The translations under genes were made by a program, and so were the position numbers. A stretch of 64,000 bases of DNA from Marinomonas rhodophyticola (GTDB lineage: Bacteria > Pseudomonadota > Gammaproteobacteria > Pseudomonadales > Marinomonadaceae), in contig NZ_JAPEUL010000009.1 of assembly GCF_026113935.1 (NCBI RefSeq), positions 764,501 through 828,500 of the forward strand, written 5' to 3'. The notes beneath the pieces are model-generated. The model did no database searches and had not been told where the DNA came from. It saw only the letters and a list, made by a program, of their open reading frames with translations. This document shows, in pieces, positions 1 to 10,004 of this stretch (positions within the stretch are counted from its first letter, which is position 1; each line of letters opens with the position of its first letter).

Positions 1-1
1 G

Positions 2-493
2 AGCATGGGGCCGATTGCCTTGTGGTTGAAGTCTGCGGGTGTCGATTGGAACCATTATCTTGATGGTAGCCAAGCGATGATATTGGTGGTGATAGCCTCC
101 ACTTGGAAGCAAATCAGTTACAACTTCTTATTTTTCCTAGCGGGTTTGCAAGCCGTGCCGCGTTCGCTGATTGAAGCGGCAGCGATTGACGGTGCCAGTC
201 CGTTTAAACGCTTTTGGACCATTGTCTTTCCGTTGTTGTCTCCGACGACGTTTTTCTTGTTGGTTGTTAACCTTGTGTACGCTTTCTTCGAAACCTTCGG
301 GGTGATTGATGCGACCACCAAAGGTGGCCCGGGGCAAAGTACGACGACCTTAGTTTATAAGGTATTTGATGACGGTTTTGTTGGCTTGGATCTTGGTGGA
401 TCGGCGGCGCAGTCTGTGGTGTTGATGGGCATTGTTGGCCTGATGACGGTCATTCAGTTTCGCTTTATTGAGCGTAAGGTGCAGTACTCATGA
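2..493 (+). CDS. ugpA: sn-glycerol-3-phosphate ABC transporter permease UgpA (5'-truncated)
   Basis: Inner-membrane permease subunit of the UgpBAEC importer for glycerol-3-phosphate and glycerophosphodiesters. Only the C-terminal 163 residues lie in the window; the family is about 295 residues, so the start is upstream. The EAA loop that contacts the ATPase is visible ([16 protein letters not shown]), followed by hydrophobic segments typical of the binding-protein-dependent permease fold. The stop overlaps the ugpE start in an ATGA, and ugpE, ugpC and ugpQ follow, which supports the assignment. Substrate is inferred from these neighbours. Confidence 0.9.
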   Translation, partial: SMGPIALWLKSAGVDWNHYLDGSQAMILVVIASTWKQISYNFLFFLAGLQAVPRSLIEAAAIDGASPFKRFWTIVFPLLSPTTFFLLVVNLVYAFFETFGVIDATTKGGPGQSTTTLVYKVFDDGFVGLDLGGSAAQSVVLMGIVGLMTVIQFRFIERKVQYS

Positions 494-1338
494 TCGAGAA
501 TCGACCTTGGTTAACCTTTGTAAGCCACGCGACGTTATTGACGGGGATTGCTTTGGTGGCATTGCCTGTGTGGATGGCCTTGGTGGCCTCGACTCATCCT
601 GCGTCGGCGTTTGGCGTTGGGCATATTCCTCTGTGGTTTGGCAATGCTGGTGCAGAAACATGGGGCGCTGTGCTATTCGACAAAGCCGGTAACGGTGTCG
701 ACGTGCCAGTGTGGTTTATGATGCTGAACTCCCTGATTATGGCGTTGGGCATTACCTTTGGCAAAATTGCTATTTCGTTGTTGTCGGCGTACGCCATTGT
801 GTTCTTCCGCTTTCCGTTTCGTAACTTGTGCTTTTGGATCATTTTCATGACCTTGATGTTGCCTGTTGAAGTACGGATTGTGCCCACTTACGAGGTGGTG
901 GCGAATCTGGATCTGCTTAACAGTTACACTGGATTAACCTTGCCTTTAATTGCCAGTGCGACGGCGACTTTCTTGTTTCGTCAGTGTTTCTTGAGTATTC
1001 CAGGAGAGTTAGTCGAAGCGGCTCGGATGGATGGCGCCGGGCCATGGCGGTTCTTTTTTGACATATTGTTGCCTTTGTCTCGAACCAATATCGCCGCGTT
1101 GTTTGTTATTTTGTTTATTTACGGTTGGAATCAATACCTCTGGCCTTTGTTGATCACCACAGACGATGCCTATTACACCTTGGTAATGAGTATTAAGCGC
1201 ATGTTGTCAGTAACAGACGGTGATATTGCGTGGAACCAAATTATGGCCACCACCTTATTAGCGATGTTGCCACCGGTTGCAGTAGTGATTGGTATGCAGA
1301 AGCTGTTTGTAAAAGGCTTAGTGGATTCGGAGAAGTAG
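490..1338 (+). CDS. ugpE: sn-glycerol-3-phosphate ABC transporter permease UgpE
   Basis: Second inner-membrane permease subunit of the Ugp importer. 282 residues, the usual length. It has about six hydrophobic segments and the EAA loop ([19 protein letters not shown], around residue 177), which docks on the UgpC ATPase. The start overlaps the ugpA stop by four bases, indicating translational coupling. UgpC follows two bases after the stop. The reading frame is intact. Confidence 0.92.
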   Translation: MIENRPWLTFVSHATLLTGIALVALPVWMALVASTHPASAFGVGHIPLWFGNAGAETWGAVLFDKAGNGVDVPVWFMMLNSLIMALGITFGKIAISLLSAYAIVFFRFPFRNLCFWIIFMTLMLPVEVRIVPTYEVVANLDLLNSYTGLTLPLIASATATFLFRQCFLSIPGELVEAARMDGAGPWRFFFDILLPLSRTNIAALFVILFIYGWNQYLWPLLITTDDAYYTLVMSIKRMLSVTDGDIAWNQIMATTLLAMLPPVAVVIGMQKLFVKGLVDSEK

Positions 1339-1340
1339 TC

Positions 1341-2407
1341 ATGACGGACGTTATTTTAGAAAAAGTGGGCAAGACCTACCCTAATGGTTATCACGCGATT
1401 CCAAGCGTCGATTTATCGATTGAAGAAGGTGAGTTTATTGTGTTGGTTGGCCCTTCTGGCTGTGGTAAATCTACTCTGCTGCGTATGGTGGCGGGTTGGA
1501 AAGTATTTCCACAGGCGAGCTGCGCATTCGTGGCGAGCGTATGAATGAAAAAGAGCCTGCGGACCGTGACATTGCGATGGTGTTTCAGAACTATGCCTTA
1601 TACCCACACATGACGGTCTATGACAACATGGCTTATGGTTTGAAAAATCGAGGCATGGCAAAAGACCTGATTGCGGAAAAAGTCAGTGATGTGGCGGCTA
1701 TGTTGGGGTTAACGGAGTTGCTGCAGCGTAAACCACGTCAGTTATCCGGCGGTCAACGTCAGCGTGTTGCCATGGGACGTGCCATGGTTCGAGATCCGAA
1801 AGTGTTCTTGTTTGATGAGCCTTTGTCTAATCTAGATGCAAAGTTGCGTGTGCAGATGCGTGTTGAGATTCGTCAATTGCAGCGTAAATTAGGCACCACG
1901 ACCTTGTACGTGACCCACGATCAGGTAGAAGCCATGACCTTGGCGGATCGCTTGGTGGTGTTGAATAAAGGCAAAGCTGAACAGATCGGTACACCAATGG
2001 ATTTGTACAATAAACCGGCTACGCCATTTGTGGCGGCGTTTATTGGTTCGCCTTCGATGAATTTGCTTGATGCTCATTTGACTGAGCAAGGCATCACGGT
2101 ATCCGATGAATTAACCTTACCATTGTCTCATCCGCATCGAGGGGCGATTGTCTGGGGGATTCGTCCTGAACATTTAGACGTCAGTGACGAGCATAATGCC
2201 GATTTCGCTTTGCGTATTCAGGCAGTAGAATCGTTAGGAGCCGAGACGTTAATTCACGGTAAGGTGGAAACGCCGTCTGGTCAAGGCGATGCTATGGTGG
2301 TACGTCTTTCTGGGCCGCATTTACCGGATATTAATAGCCTTATGTGGCTCAAGGCGCCAGCTCAATACTGGCATTTATTCGACGCAGTAACTCAACAGAG
2401 ATTGTGA
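1341..2407 (+). CDS. ugpC: sn-glycerol-3-phosphate import ATP-binding protein UgpC (frameshifted)
   Basis: ATPase of the Ugp importer. Walker [10 protein letters not shown] lies at about residues 37-45. The ABC signature LSGGQRQRV and Walker [12 protein letters not shown] follow, then a C-terminal TOBE/MalK-like regulatory domain. The frame breaks near base 1496, in GGGTTGG just after the Walker A helix. Adding one T there restores AGLESISTG and a protein of about 355 residues, matching the family. The break is more likely a sequence error than a pseudogene because everything on both sides is well conserved. It starts two bases after the ugpE stop. Confidence 0.9.
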
Positions 2408-2414
2408 GATTGGT

Positions 2415-3173
2415 ATGCAAAATGACACGCTTGTGAAGCAGGATATTTTGAAGACAAAAGTAATGGGTCATCGAGGGGCGGCATTATTGGCGCCAGAAAA
2501 CACCTTGGCGTCGATTCGTGCCGCGGCCGATGTGGGTGCGACGTGGGTGGAAATTGATGTGTATTTGATCGCCGAAGGTGGGTTAATCATTTTCCACGAT
2601 GACAGCCTTGATCGTTGCACGAATGGATCGGGTGTGACACGTGAAGCACGTCCAACCGAGGTGGCGGAATTGGATGCAGGATCTTGGTTCTCTGATGCGT
2701 TTGCGGGCGAGAAAGTGCCAACCTTGTTGGAAGCATTGGAATGCATTCAGTCGTTGAATCTGGGTTTGAATCTTGAGATTAAACACGACAGCGCCGATGT
2801 GGAAAATATCGTACCGGCGGTGATGGCGATGTTGCGTGATCACTGGGAAGACAACAACAAGTTGATGATTTCCAGTTTTAATCTGGCGGCGTTAGAGCTG
2901 TGTTACGAGATTGATCCTCAGCGTTATCTTGCGCCCTTGTATGAAGAGATTCCAGACGACTGGCAAGAGCAGCTTGCAGGTATTGAAGCATACAGTCTGA
3001 ATTGTGATTACTCCCGTTTGACCGAAGCGCAAGCGCGTGCGGTTAAAGCCGCGGGGTATAAATTGCTGTGTTATACCGCTAATGATCCCCAAAAAGTGGA
3101 AGCACATTGGGAGTGGGGCATGGATGCCGTTATTACCGACGATCCGACGAAATTCGCGTTCTTGTCGGAATAA
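2415..3173 (+). CDS. ugpQ: glycerophosphodiester phosphodiesterase UgpQ/GlpQ-type
   Basis: Cytoplasmic GDPD that hydrolyses glycerophosphodiesters to glycerol-3-phosphate and the free alcohol. 252 residues with no signal peptide, as in UgpQ rather than periplasmic GlpQ. The GDPD catalytic and metal-binding motifs are visible: MGHRGAALLAPENT, VEIDVYL, FHDDSLDRCTNG, LNLEIKHD and, near the end, GMDAVITDDP. It lies seven bases downstream of ugpC, so imported glycerophosphodiesters would be cleaved directly after uptake. Confidence 0.92.
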   Translation: MQNDTLVKQDILKTKVMGHRGAALLAPENTLASIRAAADVGATWVEIDVYLIAEGGLIIFHDDSLDRCTNGSGVTREARPTEVAELDAGSWFSDAFAGEKVPTLLEALECIQSLNLGLNLEIKHDSADVENIVPAVMAMLRDHWEDNNKLMISSFNLAALELCYEIDPQRYLAPLYEEIPDDWQEQLAGIEAYSLNCDYSRLTEAQARAVKAAGYKLLCYTANDPQKVEAHWEWGMDAVITDDPTKFAFLSE

Positions 3174-3201
3174 CCATGCTTTGTGGCATTAAGGTTGTTT
3201 T

Positions 3202-3959
3202 GTGAGTTTAAACGAGCGACAAAATCAGATTTTAAACTGGGTACAGCAGGAAGACGCTTTGCTAGTGGAGGAGATGGTGGCACGTTTCAATGTGTCATCA
3301 CAAACCATTCGTAAAGACATAAATCAGCTGGCTGAGCGTCATCTAGTTCGTCGTACCCATGGCGGTATTGCCCGGTTTCTAGTACCGAAAATCTGCCGTT
3401 TGATCATCGCCAGTTTTTGAACAGTGATGCGAAACAGGCCATTGCGGCGAAAGTAGCGCAGATGATTCCGAGTGGTGCGTCGGTTTTTTTGGGCATTGGT
3501 ACAACGGTGGAGTACGTGGCAAAAGCCTTGGTTTCTCACCATGATTTGCAGGTGTTCACGAATAATCTGACGGTCGCGAGTATTTTGGGGAATTATCCGC
3601 ATATTCGTGTGCGGGTATTAGCCGGTAAATTGCGTCATCAACACCATGATTTGGTCGGCGAAGAGACCTTGTATGGGTTGCGTCAATATTATTTTGATTA
3701 TGGCGTATTGGGCTGTGGTGGCATGGATGAAGAGCAAGGGATATTAGATTTTGACCCAGAAGAGGCGGCGGTAAGTCGCGTTCTGGTGGAGCAAAGTCGC
3801 TATAGCTTGTTGGTGGCGGATCAACACAAGTGGGGGCGTAAAGCAATGGCGCGAGTGCAGCCCTTTTCATCGATTGATTGGTTTTTTAGTGATGCACTCA
3901 CCGAGTCGCAAACCCAATTACTCACCTCTCATGGTGTTCATATTAAACTTTGCTCGTAG
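3202..3959 (+). CDS. glpR: DeoR/GlpR-family transcriptional repressor (frameshifted)
   Basis: DeoR-family regulator, most likely the repressor of the preceding ugp operon. The N-terminal DeoR helix-turn-helix is seen (RQNQILNWVQQ to FNVSSQTIRKDINQLAERH, then VRRTHGG). The C-terminal sugar-phosphate sensor domain has the typical FLGIGTTVEYVAKAL and NNLTVA motifs. The start is GTG. The frame breaks near base 3376 in CGGTTTCT; one added base reconnects THGGIAR to SSTENLPFDHRQF. Repaired length is about 253 residues, normal for GlpR. The ligand, glycerol-3-phosphate, is inferred from context. Confidence 0.82.
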
Positions 3960-3966
3960 GACGAAT

Positions 3967-4785
3967 ATGTCGATATCCGCTTTTTCTGCGCAGCCTTTGT
4001 CTGCTTTAGAGGACAACGCCTGTCAAAACTTACGATTTATTTTAACGGACTTTGATGACACGCTGACCTGGGAAGGTCAATTGCCTGTCGATACTTTGCA
4101 GGCTTTGGCACGGTTACAGGCCAATGGCATTAAGGTGATTCCCGTCACCGGTGGCTGTGCTGGTTGGTCAGACATGATTGCTAGGGCCTTGCCTGTGGAT
4201 GGCGTGATTACTGAAGGTGGTGCCTGCTTTATTGGTAGAACGGCAGACCGTCACTTGACCTATTCTTTCTGGCGAGAAGAGTCAGCGATGCGAGCGGAAC
4301 AGGCGCTTTTACTGGCTCAGGTGAATCAGGTGTTAAGGCAGTTTCCGCGTTTGCGTTTGGCGCGAGATCAGGCCTATCGTCTTACCGATGTGGCGATCGA
4401 TTATGCGCAAGATGTGAAGCCAGCTGCGATAGCAGACAAAGACGCGTGTTTGGCGGCGCTCATTGCTCTGGGTTTAAATGCGAAGGCAAGTTCGATCCAT
4501 ATTAACGTGTGCTCTCAAGGTTACGATAAATTTTCTATGGCGCAGCGTGTGTTAGTCGATGTGTATGGATTAAGTGACGCGCAGCAGCAAGAGCAAGTGC
4601 TTTACGTTGGTGATGCACCTAACGATGAAAGCATGTTTGCGCGTTTTCCGCTGAGTGTCGGGGTGGCGAATATTGCCGAGCACTTGTCGATTATGCGTCA
4701 CCATCCTCGTTATCAGACGACGCAACCCGGCGGCTTGGGTTTTGCCGAACTCGCCGAGTTTATTTTGTCTGCACGACAAGCCTAA
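3967..4785 (+). CDS. HAD-superfamily class IIB phosphatase
   Basis: Predicted cytosolic phosphatase of 272 residues. HAD motif I is LTDFDDTLTW (about residues 25-34), motif II is PVTGG, and motif IV is YVGDAPNDESMF near residue 218. The large cap between motifs II and III places it in subclass IIB (sucrose- or mannosyl-phosphoglycerate-phosphatase-like). It follows the glpR-type gene by seven bases with a ribosome site GTAGGA, so it is probably the last gene of the ugp operon. The substrate cannot be told from sequence; a glycerol-3-phosphate-derived or sugar phosphate is possible. Confidence 0.75.
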   Translation: MSISAFSAQPLSALEDNACQNLRFILTDFDDTLTWEGQLPVDTLQALARLQANGIKVIPVTGGCAGWSDMIARALPVDGVITEGGACFIGRTADRHLTYSFWREESAMRAEQALLLAQVNQVLRQFPRLRLARDQAYRLTDVAIDYAQDVKPAAIADKDACLAALIALGLNAKASSIHINVCSQGYDKFSMAQRVLVDVYGLSDAQQQEQVLYVGDAPNDESMFARFPLSVGVANIAEHLSIMRHHPRYQTTQPGGLGFAELAEFILSARQA

Positions 4786-4804
4786 GTGTTCTTAGGCTTT
4801 CTTT
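4779..4804. terminator. Bidirectional terminator between convergent genes
   Basis: Perfect 9-bp stem AAGCCTAAG / CTTAGGCTT with a TGTT loop, followed on the plus strand by TCTTTTT. The stop codons of the HAD phosphatase and the DUF808 gene both lie inside the stem arms, so one hairpin serves both genes. Confidence 0.75.
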
Positions 4805-5697
4805 TTATTGAAAAGAGACGCAATAGCAACAGCAACACCACCCAGAATTAAGCCAACTGAGAAGCTAATGCCTGTGTTTATTAAGCTTGTAACAAGTGGA
4901 ATTTGGGCAATTTCACCAGACACGGCCATATCAGCAAGGTGATGCAAGGTGGGTAAGCCGTGAACAAAAATACCGCCGCCCACTAAAAACATGGCAATGG
5001 TACCGACAATGGACAGCAGTCGGATCAACGTGGGAGCGCCTTTTAATATGACTAAACCAAGTTGTTTGATGCATGAGTTTTTTGATTGATGTAGGTGTAA
5101 GCCAATATCGTCAAGACGCACGATTAAGCCAACCAATAAATACACACCAACCGTGACAATAAAGGCTATCAGGCTAACGACAATGGCTTGGGTTAATAAG
5201 CTTTGTCCCGCTACGGTGCCAAGGGAAATAACGATAATCTCGGCTGACAACACAAAGTCGGTACGAATCGCGCCTTTCACTTTGCTTTTTTCCAATGCAA
5301 CTATCTCTGCAGCTGAGTTCGCCTGTTTGACGTTTTTTCTTAGGTTTTCTTTTTCTTCATGGTTGTCTTTAAATGTGTGAAGGACTTTTTCCACCCCCTC
5401 AAAACACAGATACAGACCACCAGCCATTAATAAGGGCTGGATTAGCCAAGGGATAAAGGCGCTGATGGCTAATGCCAGCGGCACGAGAATCAATTTGTTT
5501 AAAAAAGAACCTTTAGCGACGGCCCAGACCACGGGCAATTCACGGTCTGCTTTTACACCAGATACCTGTTCTGCGTTTAACGCAAGGTCGTCTCCCAAGA
5601 CGCCAGCGGTTTTTTTCGCCGCGACTTTAGAAAAAACCGCTACATCGTCCAGCAGTGTGGTGATGTCATCAAGTAGTGCTAATAGACCGGTGGCCAT
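4792..5697 (-). CDS. DUF808 / YedI-family inner-membrane protein
   Basis: 301-residue integral membrane protein of the DUF808 (YedI) family, whose function is not established. The conserved N-terminus MATGLLALLDDITTLLDDVA is recognisable, followed by the KTAGVLGDDLALNA region. Several hydrophobic segments follow (about residues 68-95, 165-190, 220-250, 265-290). E. coli YedI is about 305 residues, so length is normal. It converges with the HAD phosphatase and is followed upstream by an IclR regulator on the same strand, but I see no functional link. Confidence 0.85.
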   Translation of the reverse strand: MATGLLALLDDITTLLDDVAVFSKVAAKKTAGVLGDDLALNAEQVSGVKADRELPVVWAVAKGSFLNKLILVPLALAISAFIPWLIQPLLMAGGLYLCFEGVEKVLHTFKDNHEEKENLRKNVKQANSAAEIVALEKSKVKGAIRTDFVLSAEIIVISLGTVAGQSLLTQAIVVSLIAFIVTVGVYLLVGLIVRLDDIGLHLHQSKNSCIKQLGLVILKGAPTLIRLLSIVGTIAMFLVGGGIFVHGLPTLHHLADMAVSGEIAQIPLVTSLINTGISFSVGLILGGVAVAIASLFNKKKA

Positions 5698-5721
5698 GGT
5701 TTTCTCTCTTGCAATGATAGG

Positions 5722-6489
5722 TTAATCACACGCCCCAAGGCGTTTTGATATGGTATTGGCAGCGTCTTTTACTTGGATTTTCATGTCCTCATAGACATCA
5801 TCGCTAGTTCGGAAAGCCGGAGCGGTAACACTGATGGCTGCCACGGCTTCATGGCGTGAGTTGAAAATGGGTGCCGCTGCGCACTTTATGCCCATCTCGT
5901 GCTCTTCTAAATCGAGGGAGATTCCCTTTTCTCTAATTTGTGCCAAGTTGGCTTTTAGGGCTTCTGGCGTGGTTAGAGTATGTTCTGTGTGGCGGAAAAA
6001 GGCTTGATGATCGATGATGTCTTTTTGTTTATCATCGGGTAAAAACGCCAACATGGCTTTACCAACGCCGGTGCAATAGACAGGGCCTTTTTTTCCCACT
6101 GCTGAATAAAGCCGTAAGCTTTTAGGGCTTTCCAGTTTGTCGATATAAATCACGTCTGCGCCATCTAAGACCGCGAGGTGGATGGTTTCTTGTGTGCTTG
6201 ACCATAACTCTCGCATCGGGGCGGCTGCCACGTCACGAATGTCCAAATTAGCCCAGGTACGGTGAGCGAGAGCCAGTAACCCATAACCCGGATAATAGGC
6301 TTGCTTGTGCTCATCAAAGCGTACTAGGCCATGCTCAAGTAATGTGTTTAATTGACGATGAGCGGTGGCTTTGGGCAACTCGGAAAGCTCGACCAGTTCC
6401 GCAAACCTTAGTGGTACGGGGGAAGTGCAAACGTGGTTCAGCATATTGAGTGCTTTGCTAAGAGATGACCCAGAATTTTTGGTTTCCAT
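5722..6489 (-). CDS. IclR-family transcriptional regulator
   Basis: 255 residues. The N-terminal winged helix-turn-helix (SSLSKALNMLNHV to LPKATAHRQLNTLLEHGLV) is followed by the C-terminal IclR effector domain with YCTGVGKAMLAFLP and AISVTAPAFR. Both domains are complete. It is transcribed divergently from the CofD-like gene and lies 24 bases upstream of the DUF808 gene on the same strand. The closest types by eye are KdgR-like IclR repressors of sugar-acid catabolism, but no such pathway lies next to it, so the target is unknown. Confidence 0.88.
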   Translation of the reverse strand: METKNSGSSLSKALNMLNHVCTSPVPLRFAELVELSELPKATAHRQLNTLLEHGLVRFDEHKQAYYPGYGLLALAHRTWANLDIRDVAAAPMRELWSSTQETIHLAVLDGADVIYIDKLESPKSLRLYSAVGKKGPVYCTGVGKAMLAFLPDDKQKDIIDHQAFFRHTEHTLTTPEALKANLAQIREKGISLDLEEHEMGIKCAAAPIFNSRHEAVAAISVTAPAFRTSDDVYEDMKIQVKDAANTISKRLGACD

Positions 6490-6642
6490 GGCGCTTCCTG
6501 AAAGTAATACGTGCTATTGTTTTAATGATTTTTTGCATGGCGAGCATTTTAGCATTGTGTATCATGGGAAGGTAATATTAAGCCAATTTTACGTGTTTCC
6601 TAACGCTTCTGGTGGCGATTTTTTTATTTGTATGAGGTTTTT

Positions 6643-7825
6643 ATGACAAGCTCTTTGCGTGTTTGGCGTCGTATGGTCATGCCAGATCCTGTTCGCGTTC
6701 ATCGTTACCAGAGCTTACCTGAACAAGGGCCAAAAGTGCTGTTTTTTAGCGGTGGTTCGGCGTTAAATAAAGTCAGTCGAGTGTTTAAAGAATACACCCA
6801 TCACTCTATTCATCTGGTGACACCGTTTGATTCTGGTGGTAGCTCCGCACGGTTACGGGCCGAGTTTGATATTCCGGCCGTGGGCGATTTACGTAGCCGC
6901 TTGATGGCGTTGGCGGATGAAACAGTTATGGGGCAGCCGGAGGTGTATAATCTTTTTACTCATCGCCTTCCACAGCAAGCAGAGTTGTCAGTGTTAAGGG
7001 CGCAGTTACAACAATTAGTTGCGGGAGAGCATCCACTTATTGCGTGTATTCCTAATCCTATGAAAGCATTAATTCAAATGCATTTGGCCGTGACTCAAGC
7101 ACGCATTCATGACAATTTTGATTTGCGTGGTGCCAGTATTGGCAATCTGATTATGGCCGGTGGGTATTTGAATAATCAACAACAGTTAGACCCGATTGTT
7201 TTTTTATTTTCCCGTTTAGTAAAAGCGTTAGGAGAGGTAAAAACCACACTGGATGCCAGTTTGCATTTGGGGGTTGAACTTGAGAACGGAGAGACTGTCT
7301 TAGGACAGCACAACATTACCGGTAAAGAAACTCAGGTGTTGCCGAGTCCGATAAAGCGAATTTGGTTAAATAAGGGCTTGCGTCATATTGTGCCGACGAA
7401 TTGTTATATTGCCGACGACCGCAAAGATGCCATTGAAGGCGCTGATTTGATTTGCTATCCGCCTGGTAGTTTTTACAGCAGCTTGCTTGCGAATCTTTTG
7501 CCAGGGGGTTGGCCGTTCCATTCGTCAGAATGCTAATCCAAAAGTATATTTACCCAATTTGGGGGAGGATCCAGAGCAGCAAGGCTTGTCTTTAATGGAA
7601 AGGGTTAAGCGCTTAATAGAGACAGTATGTGCTGATGATAAATCCGTTGAATGTTTCTCTGCTTTGGATTATTTATTGCTTGATGATAAATATGATTATG
7701 GTGATATTGATGTTTCTGCGTTGACGGCGCTTAAGGTGACCGTGATTAAAACCCCGTTAATAACCGACAAACAGCACAAGTATGATGAACGTTTAGTGGC
7801 TAAAGCATTGTTATCGTTCGTTTAG
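6643..7825 (+). CDS. CofD/YvcK-like (UPF0052) family protein, frameshifted
   Basis: About 394 residues after repair. The N-terminus VLFFSGGSALNKVSRVF resembles the glycine-rich nucleotide or substrate site of the CofD/YvcK fold. NLIMAGGYL, LIACIPNPMKAL and CYPPGSFYSSLLANLLPG are further conserved blocks. The frame breaks near base 7505 in the run CCAGGGGGTTGG; removing one G gives LLPGVGRSIRQNANPKVY and the rest of the domain. The start is ATG at 6643, with an in-frame upstream ATG at 6628 as an alternative. It may belong to the CofD-related group of the so-called GAK systems, but the other members are not nearby. Function is unknown. Confidence 0.7.
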
Positions 7826-7988
7826 TTTACGACATTATTTAATACAAAGGCTTGAAGACGAGTAACGCAAGGGGGGTATCTGTATTTATGTTGATTTAGT
7901 TACGTGAAATAACATTTTTTTGGTTTTAGAAACGCTGCCTTAAGTGTCATAGTATACACCTGTGGCACTTATCAAAAAGAGAAGGGTA

Positions 7989-9008
7989 ATGAGTACACGA
8001 GTACTGATTTGTGATGATTCAAAAATTGCACGTAAGCAATTAACACGAGTGTTACCGGCGGATTGGGATATTGATGTTGAATACGCCGAGCATGGAGAGG
8101 AAGCACTAGAGAAATTATCGGCTTCTGCTTTTGATATTTTATTTCTAGATCTCAATATGCCAGTTAAAGACGGCTATGAGACACTTGAAGCGCTTCAATC
8201 TTTTGATTTATCTCCGGCTGTTATTGTCGTTTCTGGCGATGTTCAGCCTAAGGCGATACAACGCGTAAAAGAAATGGGTGCCGTGGCTTTCCATAAAAAG
8301 CCAGCCTCTGCGGAAGAGTTAAGAAGGTTATTGATATCCTTAGGGCTTTTCTCTGTTCAGGGCACCGAAGATCAGCAGCCTTTTATTATTGAACAAACAA
8401 CAGCGGCTGAGCAATTTACTCTCAATGAGTGTTTGCAAGAAATTTCTAATATTGCCATGGGGCGTGCTGCTAGCGTTTTAGCGGATATGCTCAATGTGTT
8501 TATAAAATTGCCTGTTCCTCGAGTCAATATTTTGGAAGTCAGTGAGCTACAAATGGCGCTTGATTACAGTGTCAAGGATGACAGCTGTTCTGCTGTCTCG
8601 CAGGGCTTTGTTGGCTCCGGGATTGCATTTGAGACCTTGCTTATTTTTAGTGATTCGAGCTTTCCGGATATGGCAAAACTGCTCGGTATGACAGAAACTA
8701 TTGATTCTGTCGTTGAAGTTGAGCTGTTGATGGATGTGTCATCTGTATTGGTTGGTCCATTTATTGATGCGTTTGGTAAGCAATTGAATATCGATTTTAG
8801 CCATAGCCACCCTGCATTATTTGCACAACACGCTAAGGTGGCGGACTTAGTAAATATCAAAAAAGCGAAGTGGAAACGTACACTGGTGGTTGAGATTGTT
8901 TATGAAGTAGAAAATTATCAAATTAGCTGTGACTTGATGATGCTGTTCACTGAGGATTCTGTATCGGAGCTAGAAAATTTACTGTCCTATTTGGTTGAGG
9001 AAGATTAA
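7989..9008 (+). CDS. Response regulator with C-terminal CheC-like phosphatase domain
   Basis: 339 residues from ATG 7989, which has AGAAGGG upstream. The N-terminal receiver domain (residues 1-125) has the acidic pair CDD, phospho-acceptor D in LFLDLNMPVKDG, the conserved S of VVSGD and K of HKKPAS. The C-terminal part (about residues 145-339) resembles CheC/CheX chemotaxis phosphatases, with CLQEISNIAMGRAASVLADM and a later EVELLMDVSSVLVGPFIDAF repeat-like segment. The diguanylate cyclase gene begins four bases after the stop, so the two are probably co-translated and functionally linked. Confidence 0.82.
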   Translation: MSTRVLICDDSKIARKQLTRVLPADWDIDVEYAEHGEEALEKLSASAFDILFLDLNMPVKDGYETLEALQSFDLSPAVIVVSGDVQPKAIQRVKEMGAVAFHKKPASAEELRRLLISLGLFSVQGTEDQQPFIIEQTTAAEQFTLNECLQEISNIAMGRAASVLADMLNVFIKLPVPRVNILEVSELQMALDYSVKDDSCSAVSQGFVGSGIAFETLLIFSDSSFPDMAKLLGMTETIDSVVEVELLMDVSSVLVGPFIDAFGKQLNIDFSHSHPALFAQHAKVADLVNIKKAKWKRTLVVEIVYEVENYQISCDLMMLFTEDSVSELENLLSYLVEED

Positions 9009-9012
9009 ATAA

Positions 9013-9974
9013 ATGAGCAGCAACCCAGAAGATATCATGGAACTGCATTGGCTATTCGATATGCTTCAGCATATTGATGTAGGTTTAGTGGTTTTAAATG
9101 ATAAATATGAAGTCAAGCTCTGGAATAGTTTCATAGAAAATCACAGTGGCGTGAGACTCGTCTATTGCTAAAGGGCAGTCTTTATTTAACATTTTCCCGA
9201 CGATTAATAGTAATTGGCTACAGCAAAAATTAGATAATGTTATTGCATTAAGAACGCCCATTTTTATTTCCTGGGAACAACGCCCACATTTATTTCCTTT
9301 TAAAAGCTATCGCCCTATAACGGGGATGGCTGAAAAGATGTACCAGAATGTTGCTTTACGACCCATTACTAATGCTGATGGAACGGTTAAGTATGTTTGT
9401 ATGGTGGTTTACGATGTGACTGATGTCGCTACCAATAAAGAATCATTGTCTAATGCAAATCGTAAATTGGATTATTTAAGTAAAACTGACCCTCTAACCT
9501 CTCTGCATAATCGAGGCAGTTTGGATAAGGTGTTAAATAATGCTTTCGAGGTGTTTAAACAGAGTAATGCTTCGTATTCTTTGGTGATGGCTGACATTGA
9601 TCACTTTAAACAAGTGAACGATCGATATGGTCATCCTGTAGGTGATCAGGTATTGCAAGCGGTCGCTAAAGTGTTGTCTTCTGGTGCCAGAAAAACGGAT
9701 TTTGTGGGGCGTTATGGTGGCGAAGAGTTCGTTATTGTTTTGCCCAATACAGACTCGGCTGGTGCGTTTTTTCTGTGAAACAGTACGTAAGAAAATCGCA
9801 GAGATCAAAATAAAAGCTGCTGACACTGTCGTTTCCGTGACGATAAGTTTTGGTGTATCAGAAGCCTGTAGTTCAGATGAAGATGTACATGATTGGTTAA
9901 GTCGCTCTGATGAGGCTCTATATAAGGCAAAAGAGGGCGGTCGAAATCGATCCGTAGTTGTGAGCGGTGTCTGA
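9013..9974 (+). CDS. Diguanylate cyclase with N-terminal PAS-like domain (frameshifted)
   Basis: Predicted c-di-GMP synthase of about 320 residues. A PAS-like sensor (HIDVGLVVLNDKYEVKLWN to VCMVVYDVTDVA) precedes a GGDEF domain with DPLTSLHNRG, MADIDHFKQVNDRYGH and the active-site GGEEF. The end SDEALYKAKEGGRN is typical. Two frame breaks: near 9152 (GGCGTGAGAC; one extra base) and near 9768 in a T6 run (one extra T, giving AGAFFCETVRKK). No RxxD inhibitory site is seen five residues before GGEEF (TDFVGRYGGEEF), so product inhibition of that type is unlikely. It is coupled to the CheC-like response regulator upstream. Confidence 0.83.
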
Positions 9975-10004
9975 TTGCTTCAATAAATTAAAAGAGAATA
10001 CATA

